DNA of 52,940 nucleotides. Source: Planctomycetaceae bacterium (lineage in GTDB: Bacteria > Planctomycetota > Planctomycetia > Planctomycetales > Planctomycetaceae). The stretch spans positions 1 to 52,940 of the forward strand of contig JAJDEI010000024.1 in assembly GCA_029259845.1 (NCBI GenBank), written 5' to 3'. Below are positions 29,901-39,268 of this stretch, piece after piece. Below the pieces are notes generated by a model. It had not been told where the DNA came from and made no database searches. It was given only the letters and a program-made list of their open reading frames with translations. Every line of letters starts with the position of its first letter. Positions within the stretch are counted from its first letter, which is position 1. Made by a program: the position numbers and the translations under genes.

Positions 29901-31295
29901 GAACGGGAGTTGGAGAAATACACGATCCCCAACGGGGCCGTGTTGATGGTGGACGAGGACGCGGAAGTTCAAGAAGGGCAGGTCCTTTGCCAATGGGACC
30001 CGCATGCCATTCCGATCCTCGCGGAAGTGGGCGGAAAGGTCCGCTACGAGGACCTGGTCGAGGGGAAGTCCTTCAAGTCCGATGTCGACCCCAGCGGGCA
30101 CACACGGCGGACGGTCATCGAGCATCGGGGAGAACTGCATCCGCAGATCATCCTCGAAGACGGTGCCGGCAAGATTCTCGACTACTATTACCTGCCTGAG
30201 CGGGCGAGTATCGAGGCGCAGGACGGGGGGCAAATCGCTGCCGGGTCCGTGCTCGCCAAGAACCCCCGCGAGTCGGCGGGGACCCAGGACATCACCGGCG
30301 GTCTCCCGCGGGTGACGGAATTGTTTGAAGCCCGCAAGCCGAAGGACCCGGCCATCATCGCGGAAATCGACGGTGAGGTCGAAATCCTGCAGGAGAAGAA
30401 ACGGGGCAAACGTGTCATTCTGGTCCACGGGCCCGATGGCACGGATGTGGAGCACATTGTTCCCCACAACAAGCAAGTGATGGTGCATACGGGCGACCTG
30501 GTCCGGGCTGGCGAGGCTCTGGTCCGTGGTCCGCTGGTCCCACACGACATCCTGCGGGTGAGTGGTGAAGAAGCGGTCCATCAGTATCTGCTGCACGAAG
30601 TCCAAAATGTTTACCGGGCACAGCGCGTGGACATCGACGACAAGCACATCGAGATCGTCGTCGCCCAGATGCTCCGGAAAATCCGCGTGGATGATGTGGG
30701 CGACACCGACATGCTGCCCGGGATCGTGATCGACAAGTTTGCCTTCCGCCGTATCAATCAGACTCTGCTCGACTGCGTGCGGGTGACCGATCCCGGCGGG
30801 ACCGAATTCCAGGAGGGGGATGTGGTCGCCAAGGCCACTATTGAAGAGGTCAACGCGGCTGTTGAAGCTGAGGGAGGATCTCTTGCGGAATTCACGAAAC
30901 CGCGGCCTGCGACCGGCAGTACCCAATTGTTGGGGATTACGAAGGCGGCGGTCCAAAGCGACAGTTTCATCTCCGCTGCCAGTTTCCAGGAGACGACGAA
31001 AGTCCTGACCGAGGCGGCGCTCGCCGGCAAGGTCGACAATCTCCGCGGACTGAAGGAGAACGTGATTCTCGGACACCTGATCCCGGCCGGGACCGGTTTC
31101 AGGACGCATCAGGGTTCGGAGGTGCGGATTCGTCCCGAGGCACTGATGGAACAGAAGGCCGAGCGGGACCGCATCCTCGCTGCACGGCGGGAACTGTTGA
31201 GCGAATCCCAGCAGCAGGAAGCGTTGCAGGACGGCGGTGGCAACGTGGGCAACGGCAGTCCGTCTCCGCTTGCCGACTTGACCGCCGAGGATTGA
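26964..31295 (+). CDS. rpoC: RNA polymerase subunit beta-prime
   Basis: The 1443-residue product carries the catalytic magnesium loop NADFDGDQM. The N-terminal zinc site (CACGKY with CDRCGV) and the second zinc site (DCGTT with [11 protein letters not shown]) are complete, and the trigger-loop region has [24 protein letters not shown]. The chosen ATG starts [24 protein letters not shown], which matches family N-termini. The frame is open for 41 further codons with no such match. The C-terminus extends to about residue 1440 with a polar, Gln- and Gly-rich tail. It is co-transcribed with rpoB. Confidence 0.98.
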   Translation: MSAGESAYDRVNDYGSVKIGLASPHDIRSWSFGEVKKPETINYRTYRPERDGLFCERIFGPEKDWECACGKYRGMKYKGMICDRCGVKVTHSRVRRKRMGHIELAAPVVHIWFFKSMPSRLGALLNMKTTSLEKVVYFQDYVVIDPGDTPLQMCQLLTEEDAREARNKYGEGSFEIEMGAEAVLKLLQQLNLVELSVQLRQELRETGSQQKAKDLIKRLKIAEALRDSDNRPEWTVLDVIPVIPPDLRPLVLLDSGNFATSDLNDLYRRIINRNNRLKKLVDLNAPEVIVRNEKRMLQQSVDALFDNNRCKRPVLGSSNRPLKSLTDMIKGKQGRFRENLLGKRVDYSARSVIVVGPELELNQCGLPKKIALELFQPFVIRRLKELGHADTIKSAKRMLERKDEEVWDILDEVITNHPVLLNRAPTLHRMGIQAFEPILVEGNAIRVHPLVCKGFNADFDGDQMAVHLPLSIEAQVEASTLMMSTHNIFSPANGQPIITPSQDIVMGCAYTTLKRAGQVGEGMTFASVRELVMAFSHGKLSRHAIIKLRLRKDRRVKGEGAEGYKPGDIIETTVGRVMFNDILPASMSFYNLTMKSRDLSNVISDCYLELGRLQTIQLLDDMKRIGFHESTLSGLSFATSDLVMAQNKDQEISEAEHEVLKQQKLFERGIITNQERYNKVLDTWTHCREQITKSMMVELENDIREDETYVNPIFLMSNSGARGGVEQIRQLAGMRGLMAKPSGEIIETPIKANFREGLSVLEYFSSTHGARKGLADTALKTADSGYLTRKLADICQNVVVTMEDCGTTKGVTRGVLYRGEKVEVSLADAIRGRVSRTNIVNPITDEVIVREDELITVEIARKIEEMGLERIQVRSPMACDAELGICRRCYGMDLSTGSHVEEGLAVGIIAAQSIGEPGTQLTMRTFHIGGTANRDVEQNDLKSKKSGRVKFARVRSVVNSEGKKVVLTRNGEIIIIDPKERELEKYTIPNGAVLMVDEDAEVQEGQVLCQWDPHAIPILAEVGGKVRYEDLVEGKSFKSDVDPSGHTRRTVIEHRGELHPQIILEDGAGKILDYYYLPERASIEAQDGGQIAAGSVLAKNPRESAGTQDITGGLPRVTELFEARKPKDPAIIAEIDGEVEILQEKKRGKRVILVHGPDGTDVEHIVPHNKQVMVHTGDLVRAGEALVRGPLVPHDILRVSGEEAVHQYLLHEVQNVYRAQRVDIDDKHIEIVVAQMLRKIRVDDVGDTDMLPGIVIDKFAFRRINQTLLDCVRVTDPGGTEFQEGDVVAKATIEEVNAAVEAEGGSLAEFTKPRPATGSTQLLGITKAAVQSDSFISAASFQETTKVLTEAALAGKVDNLRGLKENVILGHLIPAGTGFRTHQGSEVRIRPEALMEQKAERDRILAARRELLSESQQQEALQDGGGNVGNGSPSPLADLTAED

Positions 31296-31406
31296 GGGGG
31301 ATCGGAGATCAGGGACCGGGACGCAGCGATCGGGACACTGGGAGCAGTGTGGGGCGGGCGGGGAGTTCGCTTCGTGCAATCGCAGTTGGTTCGGCCCGCG
31401 CGAATC

Positions 31407-31435
31407 TTGACGTTCCCGCGCAGCGGAGTTAGAGT
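31407..31435 (+). promoter_or_regulatory. Predicted promoter of rpsL-rpsG
   Basis: TTGACG at 31407-31412 and TAGAGT at 31430-31435 are 17 bases apart, which matches the sigma-70 consensus at 5 of 6 and 4 of 6 positions. The pair lies 60 bases before rpsL. Confidence 0.5.
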
Positions 31436-31494
31436 CATCGAGTCCATGAGCCTGAAGGCTGATGGAGCCACTGGATTTTCAGCGACAAAGTTCT

Positions 31495-31869
31495 ATGCCT
31501 ACGATCAATCAGCTTGTCCGCAAACCGCGAAAAACGCCCAAAGCCAAGAGCAAAACACCATTGCTTGAAGGTTGTCCCCAGAAGCGGGGGGTGTGCCTTC
31601 AGGTGAAGACGATGACCCCGAAGAAGCCGAACTCCGCGCTGCGGAAAGTCGCCCGGGTCCGGCTCTCGAACGGCAAAGAGGTCACTGCCTATATTCCTGG
31701 CGAAGGCCATAACCTGCAGGAGCACTCGATCGTGCTGATTCGGGGCGGTCGGGTTCGCGACCTGCCGGGTGTTCGCTACAAGGTCATTCGAGGCGTCCTC
31801 GATACGCTGGCCGTGGATGGCCGGCGGCAGGCCCGCAGCCGCTACGGCGCCAAACGGCCCAAGGGCTGA
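31495..31869 (+). CDS. rpsL: Ribosomal protein uS12
   Basis: uS12 sits at the decoding centre. The 124-residue product is canonical: [13 protein letters not shown] at the start, [17 protein letters not shown] with the lysine linked to streptomycin sensitivity, and [11 protein letters not shown]. The upstream ATG at 31462 would add eleven residues not seen in the family, so MPTINQ is taken as the start. Confidence 0.98.
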   Translation: MPTINQLVRKPRKTPKAKSKTPLLEGCPQKRGVCLQVKTMTPKKPNSALRKVARVRLSNGKEVTAYIPGEGHNLQEHSIVLIRGGRVRDLPGVRYKVIRGVLDTLAVDGRRQARSRYGAKRPKG

Positions 31870-31985
31870 TCCGCAAGTCCCTGTGTGCCGGAGTCACCGG
31901 CTTGCCATCACCAGGACAGCTTCGCGTTACCGAAACAGTTCCAGAATCCGCCGACAGCCTCTTTTGACCGACCAAAGCTGAAGCT

Positions 31986-32459
31986 ATGGGAAAAAAGTTT
32001 ACCGCCAGCCGTGACCAACTGAGGGCCGATCCCCGGCACGGATCGGTGCTGGCGTCCAAGTTCATCAACTGTTTGATGCATGACGGCAAGAAAAGCATCG
32101 CCCAGCGTGTGTTTTACGACGCAATGGAAATCGTGGAACAGCGGGTGCCGGAGACGCCGCCGATCGAGGTGTTCAAGCAGGCAGTGGACAACGTCAAGCC
32201 TTCGATTGAGGTCCGCTCGAAGCGTGTTGGAGGGGCGACCTATCAGGTGCCGACGCCGGTCAACCCGAAGCGTCAACAGACCTTGGCAATCCGTTGGATT
32301 CTCGCTGCGGTCCGGGGCCGGGCCGGTCGGTCGATCTCGCTCAGTTTGGCGGACGAGATCGTCGGCGCCTTCAAGCGCGAGGGGACGGCGATGACGACGC
32401 GGGAGAACATTCACCGCATGGCGGAAGCAAACAAGGCGTTCGCGCATTTTGCCTGGTAA
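31986..32459 (+). CDS. rpsG: Ribosomal protein uS7
   Basis: uS7 nucleates assembly of the 30S head and contacts the E-site tRNA. The 157-residue product has [25 protein letters not shown] near the start, [24 protein letters not shown] in the middle and the end [27 protein letters not shown]. The tail ends just past the last conserved block. It is followed by a terminator. Confidence 0.98.
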   Translation: MGKKFTASRDQLRADPRHGSVLASKFINCLMHDGKKSIAQRVFYDAMEIVEQRVPETPPIEVFKQAVDNVKPSIEVRSKRVGGATYQVPTPVNPKRQQTLAIRWILAAVRGRAGRSISLSLADEIVGAFKREGTAMTTRENIHRMAEANKAFAHFAW

Positions 32460-32545
32460 GGCCGGTTGCCCGTTGCGATTGGTTGCCTGGCGGAATTGTT
32501 CGCCCGATCAGACGGAGTGCTCTGTGAAGCCGGGCACCCTGTGAA

Positions 32546-32577
32546 ACCGACCCCGCCTGAGACCCACCCCGCCTGAG
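32546..32577 (+). repeat. 16-base unit in tandem, two copies
   Basis: Copies at 32546-32561 and 32562-32577 differ at one position. They lie in the spacer after rpsG, just before the terminator. Confidence 0.6.
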
Positions 32578-32592
32578 AACGTATGGACCGAC

Positions 32593-32623
32593 CCGGCCTT
32601 CCGGACAGAGGGCCGGTTTTTTT
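32593..32623 (+). terminator. Intrinsic terminator after rpsG
   Basis: The stem CCGGCC/GGCCGG (32593-32598 with 32611-32616) with a 12-base loop is followed at once by seven T. This is the clearest rho-independent terminator in the window. It suggests that fusA is at least partly transcribed apart from rpsL-rpsG. Confidence 0.75.
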
Positions 32624-32794
32624 ATGAGCGATTCCGTCCTGCGTGCCTTGTCACGCTTGCGGATTTGTCGTTGAATGAGATCAGCGGCCCTGCCACAACG
32701 ATCCCAACTGACCTTCCCAAGCCGTACACTTTTGACGACGTTGGCCGCCCGGCGGATGCCAACGCCGTTGGCCGCGGACTGAGGCGAGTTTCTG

Positions 32795-34879
32795 ATGCCG
32801 ACTGCAATCGAGAACATTCGGAACATCGGCATCATTGCCCACATTGACGCCGGCAAGACGACGACGACGGAGCGGATTCTCTATTACGCTGGCGCCTCGC
32901 ACAAGATCGGCGAAGTCGATGACGGCACGACGAAGACCGACTTCGACGAGGAGGAAGCGCAACGGGGGATCACGATCTATTCGGCCGCGGTGACCTGCCA
33001 CTGGCAGGAAAAGACGGTCAATATCATCGACACGCCGGGGCATGTGGACTTCACCGCCGAGGTCCAGCGAAGCCTGCGTGTGCTGGATGGCGCGGTGGTG
33101 ATCTTCAGCGCCGTCGAAGGTGTCGAAGCGCAGAGCGAAACGGTTTGGCGGCAGGCGGACGACTACAAGGTGCCGCGCATCTGTTTCATCAACAAGATGG
33201 ACCGCGTGGGGGCCGATTTCGAGCGGACGTTCGATGAAATTGCGAAGCGATTGGCTGCACGCCCGGTCGCCCTGACCGTGCCGATGGGGGCCGGCCCGCC
33301 GTCGCAGCCGGGAGCCTTTGAAGGCATCATCGACGTGGTCGCCATGAAGGCGATGTATTTCGATGCGGAGTCCAAGGGGCAGAAGATCGACATCCGTGAG
33401 ATTCCCGCGGCCCATGCTGAGGTTGCGGACAAATGGCGGGCCCGGTTACTGGACGCCGTTTCCCTGCTTGATGACGAAATCATGCAGGCGTACCTGGAGG
33501 GGGGCGGGGTGCCGGCGGAGCGGATTCATCTGACGCTGCGGACAGCGACGCTCGAACGGCAGTTGCAGCCGCTTTACGCCGGAAGTTCTCTCGATTACTG
33601 CGGCGTGCAACCGGTCCTGGACGGCGTTGCAAGCTATCTTCCCAGCCCACTCGACCGTCCGCCGGTCGAAGGGGCCAATCCGGATCCGAAGAAGGAGAAA
33701 CGGGAAGTCCGCAGGCCGGACCCCGCGGAGCCGTTCTCCGGACTGGTGTTCAAGATTCACGCGGACCAGCACACCGACCTGTATTTTGTGCGGGTGTACT
33801 CCGGCACGCTGAAGAGCGGATCGCGGATGCTGAATCCGAGGACCGGCAAGAAGGAGTTGATCAGCCAGTTGTGGCACATTCAGGCGGATCAGCGGGAAAA
33901 ACTGGAAGCCAATGAGGTTGTCGCGGGTGACATTGTCGGCGTAATCGGTCCGAAGGATTTGGCGACCGGCGACACGTTGTGCGATCCGCGGCATCCGATC
34001 GTGCTGGAGAACATTACGTTTCCGGAGACGGTCATCTCGATGGCGGTCGAGCCGGACTCCAGTGCGGAGCGGAAGAAGCTCGAAGATGCGCTGCTCCGGT
34101 TGGCCCGCCAGGACCCGACGTTCAATGCGCGTGTCAGCGAGGAAACCGGGCAAACGATCATCAGCGGGATGGGAGAGCTGCATCTGGAGGTGCTCAAGAA
34201 CCGGCTGGAGCGAAGCTTCAACCTCAAGGTTCGCATCCACAAGCCGCGTGTGAGCTATCGAGAAACGGTGTGCACGGCCGCCGAGGCGACGGGCGAATTC
34301 AGCCGCACGCGGGACGGCGAGACGCAGTTTGCCAAGGTGACGATTCGCGTCGAGCCGTTCGACGGGGAAGAGTCGGTGACGGTCAAAAACCAACTCAAGC
34401 CGGGAACGCTGCCCGCCGAGATGATGCGGGTGCTTGAACAGACGGTGGCGGAATCATCGCAGTCCGGGGGTATTGTCGGGTATCCGCTGATGAAGGTCCG
34501 GTTCGTGATCACGGACTGTACTTACCGGGAAGGCGAGACGACTGAGGATGCACTGCGGGCGGCAGCGGCGCATGCCACTCAGGATGCATTCAGCAGTGCG
34601 AAAGTGGCTCTGCTGGAGCCGGTCATGAAGCTGGAAGTGGCCACGCCGAGCGAGTTTGTGGGCAATATTCAGGCGGACTTGAACACCCGCCACGCGGCCA
34701 TCGTCGGAAGCGAACCCCGTGGCCCGTTGACGGTGATCACTGCCGAAGTGCCGCTTGCCCGCATGTTCGGCTACTCGACGCAGGTGCGCAGCCTGTCACA
34801 GGGGCGGGCGTCCTACTCGATGGAGCCGCTCAAGTATGACCTGGCTCCTGCTTCGACTTTGGAGGAAATGCGCGGCTGA
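32795..34879 (+). CDS. fusA: Elongation factor G
   Basis: EF-G drives translocation and, with RRF, ribosome recycling. The 694-residue product has G1 AHIDAGKT (15-22), switch I QRGITI, G3 DTPGH and G4 NKMD, domain III GMGELHLEVLKNRL, and the end FGYSTQVRSLSQGRASYSMEP. The sequence before switch I (TKTDFDEEEAQ) and the divergent domain IV suggest it may belong to the spdEFG group known from spirochaetes, planctomycetes and delta-proteobacteria, which is related to mitochondrial EF-G. That assignment needs a tree. It lies in the str operon position but behind a terminator. Confidence 0.95.
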   Translation: MPTAIENIRNIGIIAHIDAGKTTTTERILYYAGASHKIGEVDDGTTKTDFDEEEAQRGITIYSAAVTCHWQEKTVNIIDTPGHVDFTAEVQRSLRVLDGAVVIFSAVEGVEAQSETVWRQADDYKVPRICFINKMDRVGADFERTFDEIAKRLAARPVALTVPMGAGPPSQPGAFEGIIDVVAMKAMYFDAESKGQKIDIREIPAAHAEVADKWRARLLDAVSLLDDEIMQAYLEGGGVPAERIHLTLRTATLERQLQPLYAGSSLDYCGVQPVLDGVASYLPSPLDRPPVEGANPDPKKEKREVRRPDPAEPFSGLVFKIHADQHTDLYFVRVYSGTLKSGSRMLNPRTGKKELISQLWHIQADQREKLEANEVVAGDIVGVIGPKDLATGDTLCDPRHPIVLENITFPETVISMAVEPDSSAERKKLEDALLRLARQDPTFNARVSEETGQTIISGMGELHLEVLKNRLERSFNLKVRIHKPRVSYRETVCTAAEATGEFSRTRDGETQFAKVTIRVEPFDGEESVTVKNQLKPGTLPAEMMRVLEQTVAESSQSGGIVGYPLMKVRFVITDCTYREGETTEDALRAAAAHATQDAFSSAKVALLEPVMKLEVATPSEFVGNIQADLNTRHAAIVGSEPRGPLTVITAEVPLARMFGYSTQVRSLSQGRASYSMEPLKYDLAPASTLEEMRG

Positions 34880-35051
34880 GGCGGGGGCACTGATTGGTGG
34901 TGAGTGGTGAGTCGAGACTTGTTGTCGGCAAATTGTTGCCGATGGCTCAGTGGCGACTTGTCGGCGACATTGTGGGTTTGGGTTTCAGGTCAAGCCGTTC
35001 GCTGCCTGAGGACCAGATTAACTCTTTTCAGCGAAACTACTTCGCAACTTG
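34880..35051. other. Spacer after fusA
   Basis: No gene or clear terminator is seen. Short GGTGAGT repeats occur directly after the fusA stop (about 34897-34912). A possible 82-codon frame here has no protein-like features. Confidence 0.35.
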
Positions 35052-35080
35052 TTGACAAGGCAAAACAGTCTCATTACGAT
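35052..35080 (+). promoter_or_regulatory. Predicted promoter of the S10 operon
   Basis: A perfect -35 TTGACA (35052-35057) is followed after 17 bases by TACGAT (35075-35080). Transcription would start about 70 bases before rpsJ, which matches the start of the S10 gene block. Confidence 0.72.
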
Positions 35081-35156
35081 CATCGACTTTCCCGTCGGGA
35101 CGTTGCCGGGCGGGAAGCGGTGTGGCGTTGTAACCCGTTTGCTGGGGGATGATTGA

Positions 35157-35477
35157 GTGGCCGGACTAGGGGAGCGAATTCGGATTCGCATGGAAGCCTA
35201 CGATCACAGCGTGCTGGATCAGTCGGCGGCTGACATCGTCGACACGGCGAAGCGAACCGGCGCGGTGGTGCACGGTCCGATCCCCTTGCCGACGCGAATC
35301 GAGCGGTACACCGTCCTGCGGAGTCCGCATATTGACAAGAAGTCGCGTGAGCAGTTCGAGATTCGTACGCATAAGCGGCTCATCGACATTATGCAGCCGA
35401 CCGGCAAGACGATTGACGCATTAAACAAGCTGTCGTTGCCGGCGGGGGTGGATATCAAGATTAAGGCGTCTGCCTGA
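35157..35477 (+). CDS. rpsJ: Ribosomal protein uS10
   Basis: uS10 is part of the 30S head and, as NusE, also joins antitermination complexes. The 106-residue product has [21 protein letters not shown] and [35 protein letters not shown]. The start is GTG, with GGGGGATGA eight bases upstream. No ATG gives the full conserved N-terminus. It opens the S10 operon. Confidence 0.97.
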   Translation: MAGLGERIRIRMEAYDHSVLDQSAADIVDTAKRTGAVVHGPIPLPTRIERYTVLRSPHIDKKSREQFEIRTHKRLIDIMQPTGKTIDALNKLSLPAGVDIKIKASA

Positions 35478-35672
35478 GCTGCAGCGAGGTCGGTTCGGTG
35501 TTATTGTGCTCGGTGTGTCGCTCGGTCGCGGGTGGCCTGTGAGGCCGTGGTGGAGGCAGGGTGCGGCAAGCTTTCGCGGTCTCGTGGAAGTGCCCGCTTG
35601 AAGGCAGGAAGGCGCCGCAGGTGGCTGTTGTGGTCGTTGGCGGGGCTGGTTAATCGGAGACCGGGTGCAAGT

Positions 35673-36407
35673 ATGGCTGTCGGACTGTTAGGTCGTAAGA
35701 TTGGGATGACTCAGGTGTATCGCGAGGGCGGACAGCTTGTGCCGGTCACCGTGATTGAGGCTGGGCCGTGCACGGTGTTGCAGGTGCGCACCGCGGAGCG
35801 AGACGGTTACGAAGCGGTGCAGATTGGGTTTGACGACCTGTTGAGCGACAAGGATAAGGAGCGTCCGGCTGATCAGCGGAATCGGAATCGGGCGTCCCGC
35901 TCGGAGCGGGGGCATGTCGTCGCCTTGGCGAGCAAGCGGCAAAAGGCGAGGCAGGAGGCTGGCGTGGAGTCATCCCCCAGGCCGGGTTGTGAGCCGAAGC
36001 GGTTTGTTCGGGAGTTTCGCACTGGCGATGACGGGGGTAAGTGTCAGGTGGGTCAGGAGTTGACGGTGGAGTTGTTTGCGGACGTGGCACATGTTGATGT
36101 CGTCGGCACAAGCAAGGGCCGCGGGACGGCGGGGGTGATGAAGCGTCACAACTTCCACGGCCAGAAGGCGAGCCATGGTGTCAAGCGGGTGCATCGCCAT
36201 GCAGGCTCGATCGGCATGAGTGCTGACCCGGCGCGTGTCATTAAGGGGACGCGGATGTCCGGTCGCTATGGCAACTCGCAAGTGACGGTCCGGCATCTGG
36301 AGGTGGTTCGGGTTGATGTCGCAAGCAATACGCTGCTCGTGCATGGGGCGATCCCCGGGCCAAATGGCGGTTACGTGCTGATTCGTAAGACAAATAAACT
36401 TGGTTGA
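35673..36407 (+). CDS. rplC: Ribosomal protein uL3
   Basis: uL3 is an early-assembly protein reaching the peptidyl transferase centre. The start MAVGLLGRKIGMTQVY and the blocks GTSKGRGTAGVMKRHNFHG and RMSGRYGNSQVTVRHLEV are canonical. At 244 residues it is about 30 longer than usual. The extra length lies near residues 70-105, a Lys/Arg/Glu-rich segment (SDKDKERPADQRNRNRASRS and following) between the GFDD strand and CEPKRFVREFR. The frame is open upstream to 35532, but the family start is clear. Confidence 0.96.
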   Translation: MAVGLLGRKIGMTQVYREGGQLVPVTVIEAGPCTVLQVRTAERDGYEAVQIGFDDLLSDKDKERPADQRNRNRASRSERGHVVALASKRQKARQEAGVESSPRPGCEPKRFVREFRTGDDGGKCQVGQELTVELFADVAHVDVVGTSKGRGTAGVMKRHNFHGQKASHGVKRVHRHAGSIGMSADPARVIKGTRMSGRYGNSQVTVRHLEVVRVDVASNTLLVHGAIPGPNGGYVLIRKTNKLG

Positions 36408-36433
36408 TTGACGACGGGAAACGGGTGGCGGCG

Positions 36434-37081
36434 ATGGTCTCGGCTCCTCTGAAGAGTGCCTCGGGTGTGGTTGTCGGCTCTTATGAGTTCGACGCAAGTG
36501 ATCTTGCGCCGGGCATCAATAAGCAATTGCTGCACGACGCGGTGGTGATGTACGAGGCCAACCGTCGCGTGGGAACAGCGAGCACGAAGTCCCGGGGTAT
36601 GGTCTCGGGAAGCACGAAAAAACTGTATCGGCAGAAAGGGACCGGGCGTGCCCGGGCGGGTAATCGGCGGACGCCGGTTCGTCGCGGGGGTGGCCATGCG
36701 TTCGCAAAGGTGCCGAAGGATTGGAGCTATCGCTTGCCCAGGCAGGCCGTCAGGCTGGCGACGCGGATGGCGTTGCTGAGTAAGTTTGAGGACAGCGAGG
36801 CAATTGTTCTGGATACGCTGTCCGTCGACGTGCCGAAGACGAAGGTGATTGCCGGCATGCTGGAGGCGATTGGCGTGGGTGGAGAAGGTTGCCTGCTCGC
36901 CATTCGAGAGCAAGACCCGCAGGTGTGGCAAGCGGGGCGGAATATTCCCACACTGTGGATTTCCCCCTGTGTCGAGTTGAATGCCTACCAGTTGTTGCAT
37001 CAGAAGCGGTTGGTGGTGACTAAGGATGCCATTGACTTTCTGCGAGGGAAGGTTGATTCCCTGAAAAGACAGGTTGATTGA
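36434..37081 (+). CDS. rplD: Ribosomal protein uL4
   Basis: uL4 lines the exit tunnel with an extended loop and in E. coli also represses the S10 operon. The 215-residue product contains the loop signature TKKLYRQKGTGRARAGNRRTPVRRGGGHAFAK and the end TKDAIDFL. ATG at 36434 is used; the frame is open upstream to a TTG that overlaps the rplC stop. Confidence 0.96.
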   Translation: MVSAPLKSASGVVVGSYEFDASDLAPGINKQLLHDAVVMYEANRRVGTASTKSRGMVSGSTKKLYRQKGTGRARAGNRRTPVRRGGGHAFAKVPKDWSYRLPRQAVRLATRMALLSKFEDSEAIVLDTLSVDVPKTKVIAGMLEAIGVGGEGCLLAIREQDPQVWQAGRNIPTLWISPCVELNAYQLLHQKRLVVTKDAIDFLRGKVDSLKRQVD

Positions 37082-37140
37082 GAGGACGGGGCGGCCTTGG
37101 GTCGTGTTGGCGGTGGGAATAGAGTTTGGGGATGGATGAG

Positions 37141-37449
37141 ATGTCGGACGAAAAGCAATCCGGGTTGTCGCTGGAATCCCACCAGGTCGTCTTGCGGCCA
37201 TTGGTGACGGAGAAGGGGACGCACCTTTCCGAGCAATACAACCAGTATCCATTCGAGGTGCACTCGCAAGCGAGCAAGGGTGATGTGAAGCGGGCCGTCG
37301 AGGATCTGTGGAGCGTGCGTGTCTTGAGTGTTCGCACACAGAATCGGAAGGGGAAGCCTCGCCGCCATCGCACCAGCCGCGGATATCGAAAGGATTGGAA
37401 GAAGGCGATCGTCGAACTGCATGAGGATGATCGAATTTCGTTCTTCTGA
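37141..37449 (+). CDS. rplW: Ribosomal protein uL23
   Basis: uL23 sits at the tunnel exit and docks trigger factor and SRP. The core LESHQVVLRPLVTEKGTHLSEQYNQYPFEVHSQASKGDVKRAVE is canonical. The basic loop is NRKGKPRRHRTSRGYRKDWKKAIVEL. ATG 37141 has GGGGATGG upstream at good distance. ATG 37132 is the alternative, adding three residues. Confidence 0.94.
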   Translation: MSDEKQSGLSLESHQVVLRPLVTEKGTHLSEQYNQYPFEVHSQASKGDVKRAVEDLWSVRVLSVRTQNRKGKPRRHRTSRGYRKDWKKAIVELHEDDRISFF

Positions 37450-37559
37450 GTTGGGGTGGTGATTGCCGGTGGCTGGTGGGTCGGTCGAGGTGCCGCAACT
37501 TAGTGGAACTGGCTTGGAACAACCGACGGCTGGCAACGGATCACTGAAAGCTAGGCAAG

Positions 37560-38417
37560 ATGGGAATCAAGCAATATAAACCGACGACCGCTGGCCGGCG
37601 TAATGCCTCGGTCTCCGACTTCGCGGAGATTACCGACCGCAAGAAGCGTCCGGAGAAGCCGCTCACGCGACGCGCTAAAAAGAAGGGCGGTCGCAATAAT
37701 CAGGGTAAAATCACGGTGCGGCACCGTGGTGGCGGACACAAGCGGCTGTACCGGATCATTGACTTCAAGCGGAACAAGGATGATGTCTCCGCCAAGGTGC
37801 TCGGGATTGAGTATGATCCGAATCGGACGCCTCGAATCGCCTTGCTGGAGTATGAGGATGGCGAGAAGCGGTACATCATCGCTCCACAGGGCCTCAAGGT
37901 GGGAGATGCGATTCAAAGCGGCAGCGGCGTGGAGCCGAAGATCGGCAACTGCATGCCGCTGTCGAGCATTCCGCCGGGAACTGCGGTGCACAATATAGAA
38001 ATGCAGCCGGGACGCGGCGCCCAGTTGTGTCGTAGTGCGGGAACCTCTGCGGTTATGAACGCCCGTGAGGCGAAGTGGGCGCAGATTACGTTGCCTTCAG
38101 GTGAGGTGCGTCGTTTGCCGAGCAGTTGCCGCGCGACGATTGGTGCGATCGGCAACCAGGAGCATCAAGGGGTCGTACTCGGCAAGGCGGGGCGAAAACG
38201 GTGGATGGGCCGGCGGCCACATGTTCGTGGCACGGCCATGAATCCAGTCGCCCACCCGATGGGTGGCGGCGAAGGGCGGAATTCGGGCGGACGACACCCC
38301 TGTAGTCCGACCGGGAAGCTCGCAAAGGGCGGAGCGACTCGCAAGCGGCGGAAATCTTCGTCGTCGGCGATCGTGAGACGCCGCAAGTCGCGACGCTACG
38401 GGCAGCTCAAGACGTAA
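37560..38417 (+). CDS. rplB: Ribosomal protein uL2
   Basis: uL2 binds near the peptidyl transferase centre and joins the subunits. The 285-residue product has KNRGKITV-type and [24 protein letters not shown] blocks. Around the conserved His (here 232) the usual NPVDHPHGGGEGR reads [13 protein letters not shown], so the neighbouring Asp is Ala and the next His is Met. The C-terminal tail is strongly basic (KTRKRRKSS-type). Neighbours and spacing are as in other S10 operons. Confidence 0.97.
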   Translation: MGIKQYKPTTAGRRNASVSDFAEITDRKKRPEKPLTRRAKKKGGRNNQGKITVRHRGGGHKRLYRIIDFKRNKDDVSAKVLGIEYDPNRTPRIALLEYEDGEKRYIIAPQGLKVGDAIQSGSGVEPKIGNCMPLSSIPPGTAVHNIEMQPGRGAQLCRSAGTSAVMNAREAKWAQITLPSGEVRRLPSSCRATIGAIGNQEHQGVVLGKAGRKRWMGRRPHVRGTAMNPVAHPMGGGEGRNSGGRHPCSPTGKLAKGGATRKRRKSSSSAIVRRRKSRRYGQLKT

Positions 38418-38481
38418 TTGATCACTTGACGAATTGGTAAGAGAAGTCCCGGGAATCGGGGCATTTCAGTTGGGGACGGCA

Positions 38482-38751
38482 ATGTCACGGTCAACCAAGA
38501 AGGGCCCTTATGTCGACGAAAAGCTCCTGAAAAAGATTGCCCGCCTCGATGAGGCGGGTCGCAAGGAGCCGATTAAGACGTGGGTTCGGGCATCAACGAT
38601 TTCGCCGGAATTCATCGGCCATACGTTTCTCGTGCATAACGGGCGGGCGCACATCAGTGTGTATGTCACCGAGGAAATGGTCGGCCATAAACTGGGCGAG
38701 TTTTCTCCGACGCGAACCTTTCGGGGGCATGGAGCCCGGGGTGGTCGCTAG
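38482..38751 (+). CDS. rpsS: Ribosomal protein uS19
   Basis: uS19 works with S13 at the 30S head beside the A-site finger. The 89-residue product starts [19 protein letters not shown] and has [47 protein letters not shown]. The 16 codons open upstream of this ATG do not match the family. Confidence 0.97.
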   Translation: MSRSTKKGPYVDEKLLKKIARLDEAGRKEPIKTWVRASTISPEFIGHTFLVHNGRAHISVYVTEEMVGHKLGEFSPTRTFRGHGARGGR

Positions 38752-38813
38752 GCGGGCGTTTGGCGGTCGGTTGTTGGATTTTGACATCAGGGTTATTACG
38801 AGAGACGGGCAGC

Positions 38814-39161
38814 ATGATGGCAACGGTCAAAGCAAGTCATCGATTCGCGAGAATCTCAGCGACGAAGGTTCGTCCGTTCGCGGACATGGTTCGCGGGAAG
38901 ACAGTCGCGGAAGGGATTGACGCGTTGCGGTATCTTCCGAACCGCGGGGCGCGTGTGCTCGAACAGGTGTTGAAAAGTGCCCGGGCGAATGCGGAGGACC
39001 GGGGAGCCCGGAATGTCGACCGCTTGCCCATTGTCGAGGCTCGGGTGGATGGCGGACCGATGGTCAAGCGCTTGCAGCCGCGGGCGCGGGGCATGGCGTT
39101 TGTCATTCGGCGGCGGTTTGCCCATGTGCACATTGCTATTGAAGCGCCCGAAGTCGGCTAA
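38814..39161 (+). CDS. rplV: Ribosomal protein uL22
   Basis: uL22 lines the exit tunnel with a long hairpin. The 115-residue product has RFARISATKVRPFADMVRGK and the hairpin-to-C-terminus signature LQPRARGMAFVIRRRFAHVHIAI. Two consecutive ATG codons (38814 and 38817) can serve as start; AGAGACGG lies upstream. Confidence 0.96.
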   Translation: MMATVKASHRFARISATKVRPFADMVRGKTVAEGIDALRYLPNRGARVLEQVLKSARANAEDRGARNVDRLPIVEARVDGGPMVKRLQPRARGMAFVIRRRFAHVHIAIEAPEVG

Positions 39162-39268
39162 TTTCGAGAACAAACATTGCAAAGGCCCGGATCGGCCGCC
39201 TGATTCGTTCGGACAACCTTTCGTCGCTGCGGCTTAATCGAGAATCATCGGCTTAAACGAGAAACGTC

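Noticed and set aside
28725-31379. Leftward open frame of 884 codons opposite rpoC
   Set aside because: It is a mirror of rpoC codons in GC-rich DNA. It has no domain-like sequence, and rpoC is certain.
34904-35152. Rightward 82-codon frame between fusA and rpsJ
   Set aside because: It spans the predicted S10 promoter, has no ribosome binding site of note, and its residues are not protein-like.
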